Notes under the pieces: model-generated | Database searches by the model: none | Told to the model about the DNA's origin: nothing | Seen by the model: only the letters and a program-made list of their open reading frames with translations | Shown: piece after piece, positions 60,413 to 64,000 of the stretch | Layout: every line of letters starts with the position of its first letter | How positions within the stretch are numbered: the stretch's first letter is position 1 | Position numbers and translations under genes: made by a program | Origin: an uncultured Pelagibacteraceae bacterium | GTDB taxonomy: Bacteria > Pseudomonadota > Alphaproteobacteria > Pelagibacterales > Pelagibacteraceae | Direction of reading: 5' to 3' | Assembly (NCBI GenBank): GCA_905612235.1 | Contig: CAJQRF010000003.1 | Location: 27,594 to 91,593 of the forward strand | DNA length: 64,000 bases

Positions 60413-62338
60413 TTAAACCCCTTGAAATAAATCTAATTGGTATTTTTTTCTCAATTCATGTCTATCTAAAATTTTTTTAATAACTTTTTTGGCGACAGGA
60501 GCTGCTGCTGAACTTCCTGTTCCTCCATGCTCTATTACAACACTGATTGCATATCTTGGATTTTTATACGGCGCAAACCCCACAAATAAAGCATGGTCTC
60601 TATCTTCATATACCATATCTTTATTTTTTAATTTTAGCTTACGCTGTTCTGGAGTAATAGTTTTCACTTGGGATGTTCCAGTTTTTCCAGCAAAGGTATA
60701 ATTTTTTTTAGTTAATCTTGATCTATATGAAGTTCCCATTGGTTCATTTGTGGCACCATACAGAGCATCAAGAACAAATTTTATGTTTTCTTCATTTTTA
60801 TACAATTTTTTTATTACTGGATTTGGTAAATCTAAATTATTTTTTTTATTATAAAATTCCTCTCTCCAAGCTTGGGTTATTGGTTGTAAAGCATACTTGT
60901 CATCAATAATTCTTGGTTTAATTTCATATCCTCCGTTTGCAAGTTGAGCCATCATTAAACATAGTTGTAGTGGGGTGCTTTGAAAGTATCCTTGACCTAT
61001 TCCACTTATTAGAGTTTCTCCTAAAACCCAACCTTTTCCAATATTTTGTAATTTCCACTTTGTGTTCGGCACTATGCCTGATTTTTCTTCAATAAAATTT
61101 TCTAAAACTTTTTTTCCTAATCCAAATTTTTTTGCTGTGATTGACATTCTGTCGATACCAAGTCTTCTTGAAATTTCATAAAAATAAACATCGCAAGATT
61201 GCTTTATGGCACTTCTTAAAGACATATATCCATGGCCTTTATCTTTCCAGCAATGATATGTTTGACCATATAGCTCGATGCTACCTTTGCACTTAACAAC
61301 AAATTTCGAACTAACAATTTCATTTTCTAGTGCAGATAAAGCAACGATTGGTTTAATAGTTGAGCCTGGTGGATATAAGCCAGATAAAGATTTATTTAAA
61401 AGTGGTTTTTTTTCATTTTTAAGTAAACTTTCCCAATCTTTTAAACTTATGCCATGCACAAACTTATTAGAGTCAAAGGTTGGGCTAGATACCATAGTTA
61501 CAATATCTCCTGTATAAATATCCATTACACAAATAGATCCACTACTATCTTTTATTAGTTTGCTTGAAAATTTTTGCACTTCTTGATCTAGAGTTGTCTT
61601 AAAATCTTTTCCAGGAATTCCTTGAATTAATTTAAGCTCCTTTATTCTTTTGCCAAAAGCATTTACTTCAAATCTCTGAAGGCCAGGTTGGCCAATCATA
61701 GATTCATTTAGATTTTTTTCTAATCCATTTTTACCCGTCTTAAGTCCTGGGACATTAATTTCTCTTAACAATTTGCTATTTTCCAAATCTTTGACGCTGG
61801 CGTTAGAAACGTATCCAATAATATGCGAAGATGAGCTCTCATCCATATATTGTCTAGCTAAAGCAACCACTGGCTTAATACCTGGTATTTCGTGTAACAA
61901 AAGATTCAGCCTTGAAAATTCTTCCCAAGATAAGTTGTCAGAAATAATTATTGGTTCCCAAGGTTTACGTTTTTTTAATCTCTTTAATAAATTTCTTTTT
62001 TTTTTTTCATTAAAATCTATTATTCTTGTTAATCTAAAAAATAACTCTTCAATATTTGGTACATCTTCTGGGATCATATGGAGTTGAAACACTTGGGTAT
62101 TTTTTGCAATTTTATTACCAAAATAATCTTCAATTGTTCCCCTTTGTGGTATTGTTTTCCATTCTCTCAAACGATTCCTGTCTGATAAAGATCTCCACTT
62201 TATATTTTCAGAGATTTGTAAATAAAATAAACGGCTAATGATGGTAACAAAAACTGCTATTTTTATTGACGATAAAATGAACATTCTTCTTGAAATTAAC
62301 TTTGATTTACTTTGAATGTTTTCTGAAAAGTTAAGCAT
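60413..62338 (-). CDS. mrdA: Penicillin-binding protein 2 (MrdA)
   Basis: A 641-residue transpeptidase with one N-terminal helix (about residues 22-44). Dimerisation region around REWKTIPQRGTIEDYFGNKI; transpeptidase motifs GLYPPGSTIKP (SxxK), KQSCDVYFY (SxN-equivalent SCD) and FAGKTGTSQV (KTG). Cross-links peptidoglycan for elongation with RodA. Four bases downstream of mreD. Confidence 0.96.
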   Translation of the reverse strand: MLNFSENIQSKSKLISRRMFILSSIKIAVFVTIISRLFYLQISENIKWRSLSDRNRLREWKTIPQRGTIEDYFGNKIAKNTQVFQLHMIPEDVPNIEELFFRLTRIIDFNEKKKRNLLKRLKKRKPWEPIIISDNLSWEEFSRLNLLLHEIPGIKPVVALARQYMDESSSSHIIGYVSNASVKDLENSKLLREINVPGLKTGKNGLEKNLNESMIGQPGLQRFEVNAFGKRIKELKLIQGIPGKDFKTTLDQEVQKFSSKLIKDSSGSICVMDIYTGDIVTMVSSPTFDSNKFVHGISLKDWESLLKNEKKPLLNKSLSGLYPPGSTIKPIVALSALENEIVSSKFVVKCKGSIELYGQTYHCWKDKGHGYMSLRSAIKQSCDVYFYEISRRLGIDRMSITAKKFGLGKKVLENFIEEKSGIVPNTKWKLQNIGKGWVLGETLISGIGQGYFQSTPLQLCLMMAQLANGGYEIKPRIIDDKYALQPITQAWREEFYNKKNNLDLPNPVIKKLYKNEENIKFVLDALYGATNEPMGTSYRSRLTKKNYTFAGKTGTSQVKTITPEQRKLKLKNKDMVYEDRDHALFVGFAPYKNPRYAISVVIEHGGTGSSAAAPVAKKVIKKILDRHELRKKYQLDLFQGV

Positions 62339-62341
62339 AAA

Positions 62342-62836
62342 TTAAGATTTTATTATTTTTAGTATTACTGAAAAAAACATCCATAACAAAGGGTAAAAAA
62401 TAAACGTAGCTAACGAGTTTTGAAAAAGAAAGAAGTAATCTATTGAATGGTTTGTTAGGGATAAAGAGATAAAATAAACGAAGTTAGCAACTAATAATGC
62501 TGGTACAAAACTTATCCAATCATTAGTCAAAGTTATTCTAACAGTAACGACTCTAACATAAGCTGCCATTCCTGCTATTACCAGTAATGACAATGAATTT
62601 ATTCCAAGTGGAAATCCAAACACGACATCGTTCACTAGGCCTGCTAAAAATATAAAACCGTACCCTAGATTTTGAGGGTGTCTCAAAACCCAATAGTAAA
62701 CTAAAATATAATGCAAGTTTATAGAAAAGAAATTAAAATCTAGCGTAGAGTTGCCATTAAAAGCAGTAAAAAAAAGCATAAAAAGTGGTAATATTTCAAA
62801 AAATCTAAACTTTGCGTTTTTATAAAAAAAGGCCAT
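62342..62836 (-). CDS. mreD: Rod shape-determining protein MreD
   Basis: A 164-residue membrane protein with about five helices. The gene order mreC-mreD-mrdA and the LNYI-like pattern (YILVYYWVLRHPQNLGYGFI then FLAGLVNDVVFGFPLGINSL) identify MreD, which is poorly conserved in sequence. It is an inner-membrane member of the elongasome. Six bases downstream of mreC. Confidence 0.88.
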   Translation of the reverse strand: MAFFYKNAKFRFFEILPLFMLFFTAFNGNSTLDFNFFSINLHYILVYYWVLRHPQNLGYGFIFLAGLVNDVVFGFPLGINSLSLLVIAGMAAYVRVVTVRITLTNDWISFVPALLVANFVYFISLSLTNHSIDYFFLFQNSLATFIFYPLLWMFFSVILKIIKS

Positions 62837-62842
62837 ATAATT

Positions 62843-63688
62843 TTATTTACTACTTTTATTTTCTAAATTAACATTCACAAAAGTGACCTGATCTAAATCA
62901 GAAAATAATAAAACCTTTATAATATTATTTTCGACTTTAGCTTCTCCAATAGGAATGCCTGGTGAGAAGATTCCTGCTCTTCCTGAGGTATAAATTTTAT
63001 CACCATTTTGAACATTATGTTTCTTAGGTAGATATTCCAAAGTAGGCATGTTAACTCCATGTCCACTTAAAATTGAATGATTTCCTGAGGGCTCTGCTAC
63101 AACAGGAATTTTACTATTTAAATCAGATACAAGTAATACTCTTGTAGAAAAAAAATTTACATCTACCGTTCTTCCAATAAAATTTTTTCCATCCAAAACT
63201 TCCATGCCATTCTTAATTTTTTTATTATTTCCAATATTAATAATGTAAGAGTTCAGATATGGACTCTGTTTATCCATCATCACTCTTGCGCTTACAATAT
63301 TTTTTGATGACGAAACCTGCTCTTCAATTAATTTTCTCAATTGACTGTTTTCTAGTTCCAAAAAATCTGATTTTGAAATATCATCCTTTAGTTCATTGTT
63401 TTCATTTTGTAGTTTTTTATAATTTCTATAAAGATTTGTGTGTTCACTGATATATTTGCTTAAACTTGAAATAGTTTTTGATGGAGTTGAAACAACTAAT
63501 GCACCTCGATAAATAGTATCTTTGACCAAAGCTCTAAAGTAATTTAATGGCTTTGTTTTATATGTTTCTAAAAAAATCAGAAGAATTGATAATACAATTA
63601 ATACAAACAAAGAAAATTTTTGTTTTGTTCCCTTAGTTAAAAAAGCAGAACGAATTGCTATACCAACATCATCACGTCTTGTTTCCAT
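62843..63688 (-). CDS. mreC: Rod shape-determining protein MreC
   Basis: A 281-residue periplasmic elongasome protein anchored by one helix (about residues 26-43). After a coiled-coil (NLYRNYKKLQNENNELKDDI) come the two MreC beta-barrel domains: SPYLNSYIINIGNNKKIKNG, DLNSKIPVVAEPSGNHSILS and GDKIYTSGRAGIFSPGIPIG. Normal length and position between mreB and mreD. Confidence 0.93.
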   Translation of the reverse strand: METRRDDVGIAIRSAFLTKGTKQKFSLFVLIVLSILLIFLETYKTKPLNYFRALVKDTIYRGALVVSTPSKTISSLSKYISEHTNLYRNYKKLQNENNELKDDISKSDFLELENSQLRKLIEEQVSSSKNIVSARVMMDKQSPYLNSYIINIGNNKKIKNGMEVLDGKNFIGRTVDVNFFSTRVLLVSDLNSKIPVVAEPSGNHSILSGHGVNMPTLEYLPKKHNVQNGDKIYTSGRAGIFSPGIPIGEAKVENNIIKVLLFSDLDQVTFVNVNLENKSSK

Positions 63689-63707
63689 AATAATTATCTA
63701 AAAACTT

Positions 63708-64000
63708 TTAATAATTATTAAGCATAGTGGAAAATGTATCTTCATTATCCAATGCTTTACCAGTGCCTAGCGCTACACAAGATAATGGGTCTTCTGCTAT
63801 TTGCACAGGTAACCCTGTTTCTTTTGTAATCATTTTATCTATATTTTTCAACAAAGCGCCGCCGCCTGTTAAAACTAAACCCATGTCCACTAAATCTGCG
63901 GAAAGTTCTGGCGGGGTTTTCTCTAAAGCATCTTTAATTCCACCTAAAATTTGACCCAGGACTGGTTTCAAGGCTTCTGAAGTATCCTCTTCCTTAAGCG
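63708..64000 (-). CDS. mreB: Rod shape-determining protein MreB (C-terminal part)
   Basis: The last 97 or so residues of an actin-like MreB; the gene continues beyond base 64000. Diagnostic: TPPELSADLVDMGLVLTGGG (actin phosphate/adenosine region), LLKNIDKMITKETGLPVQIA and DPLSCVALGTGKAL. The in-frame TTG at 63971 is not the start: the reading frame continues upstream to the window edge. First gene of the mre-rod operon; 19 bases precede mreC. Confidence 0.96.
   Translation of the reverse strand, partial: LKEEDTSEALKPVLGQILGGIKDALEKTPPELSADLVDMGLVLTGGGALLKNIDKMITKETGLPVQIAEDPLSCVALGTGKALDNEDTFSTMLNNY

Noticed and set aside
1-64000. tRNA, rRNA, CRISPR, transposon or prophage features
   Set aside because: Looked for in all gaps and found none: no spaced repeats, transposase motifs or cloverleaf-like segments.

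Overview
The window is strongly AT-rich, densely packed (most gaps are under 100 bp, and many neighbours overlap as TAATG or ATGA) and codes on both strands. Gene content and low GC point to a streamlined marine alphaproteobacterium of the SAR11/Pelagibacterales type: several high-affinity ABC importers, many amino-acid and small-metabolite transporters, no mobile elements, and an alphaproteobacterial mre-rod cluster. No rRNA, tRNA, CRISPR array or insertion sequence was seen. No gap without a gene or gene remnant exceeds about 300 bases.

Layout. 1-2673: lipid-modification operon (cfa, DUF1365, FAD oxidase). 2680-7023: EamA transporter, SGNH hydrolase and the divergent 5-oxoprolinase genes pxpBC/pxpA. 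7041-8626: small TPR protein, a conserved unknown and a TerC membrane protein. 8623-13753: csaA-lysE-acnA-prpD-like operon. 13784-16623: argE, a decayed ureohydrolase fragment, a secreted HExxH protein and a membrane-anchored cyclophilin.

16624-31437 is the most distinctive part. A seven-gene leftward operon encodes a true creatinase, an EutA-type Asp/Glu racemase-family protein, a DoeA-type (ectoine hydrolase) M24 enzyme and a complete PotABCD-type importer. Diverging from it is a rightward operon of a luciferase-like flavin monooxygenase, a DUF1185 protein, an alpha/beta hydrolase and an aldehyde dehydrogenase. This set resembles N-methylpyridine (trigonelline-type) ring-cleavage pathways. 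A branched-chain-type binding protein and an NCS1 permease follow, each ended by an almost identical terminator. My working hypothesis is that this is a module for taking up and breaking down N-methylated or amidine/guanidine osmolytes and heterocycles, yielding sarcosine, N-methyl amino acids, urea and C4/C5 acids.

31488-36285: TauE/SafE and MFS transporters, the C-terminal remnant of an NCS2 permease with its terminator still in place, and guaB-guaA, in which IMP dehydrogenase has no CBS domains. 36296-40953: a livGFHM operon behind a ProC-like gene. 41054-44829: a run of small membrane and redox proteins, a PQQ-type sugar dehydrogenase and msrA. 44833-51441: a second complete liv operon continuing into azlCD, a GFA protein and an SMR transporter. 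51517-56525: LysE, glutaredoxin, cysK-cysE, an ETHE1-like persulfide dioxygenase, 1-Cys peroxiredoxin, a methyltransferase and msrB, mostly sulfur and redox functions. 56518-58682: EamA transporter and a DadA-like oxidase. 58731-64000: the elongasome operon mreB (partial)-mreC-mreD-mrdA-rodA followed by a bactofilin.
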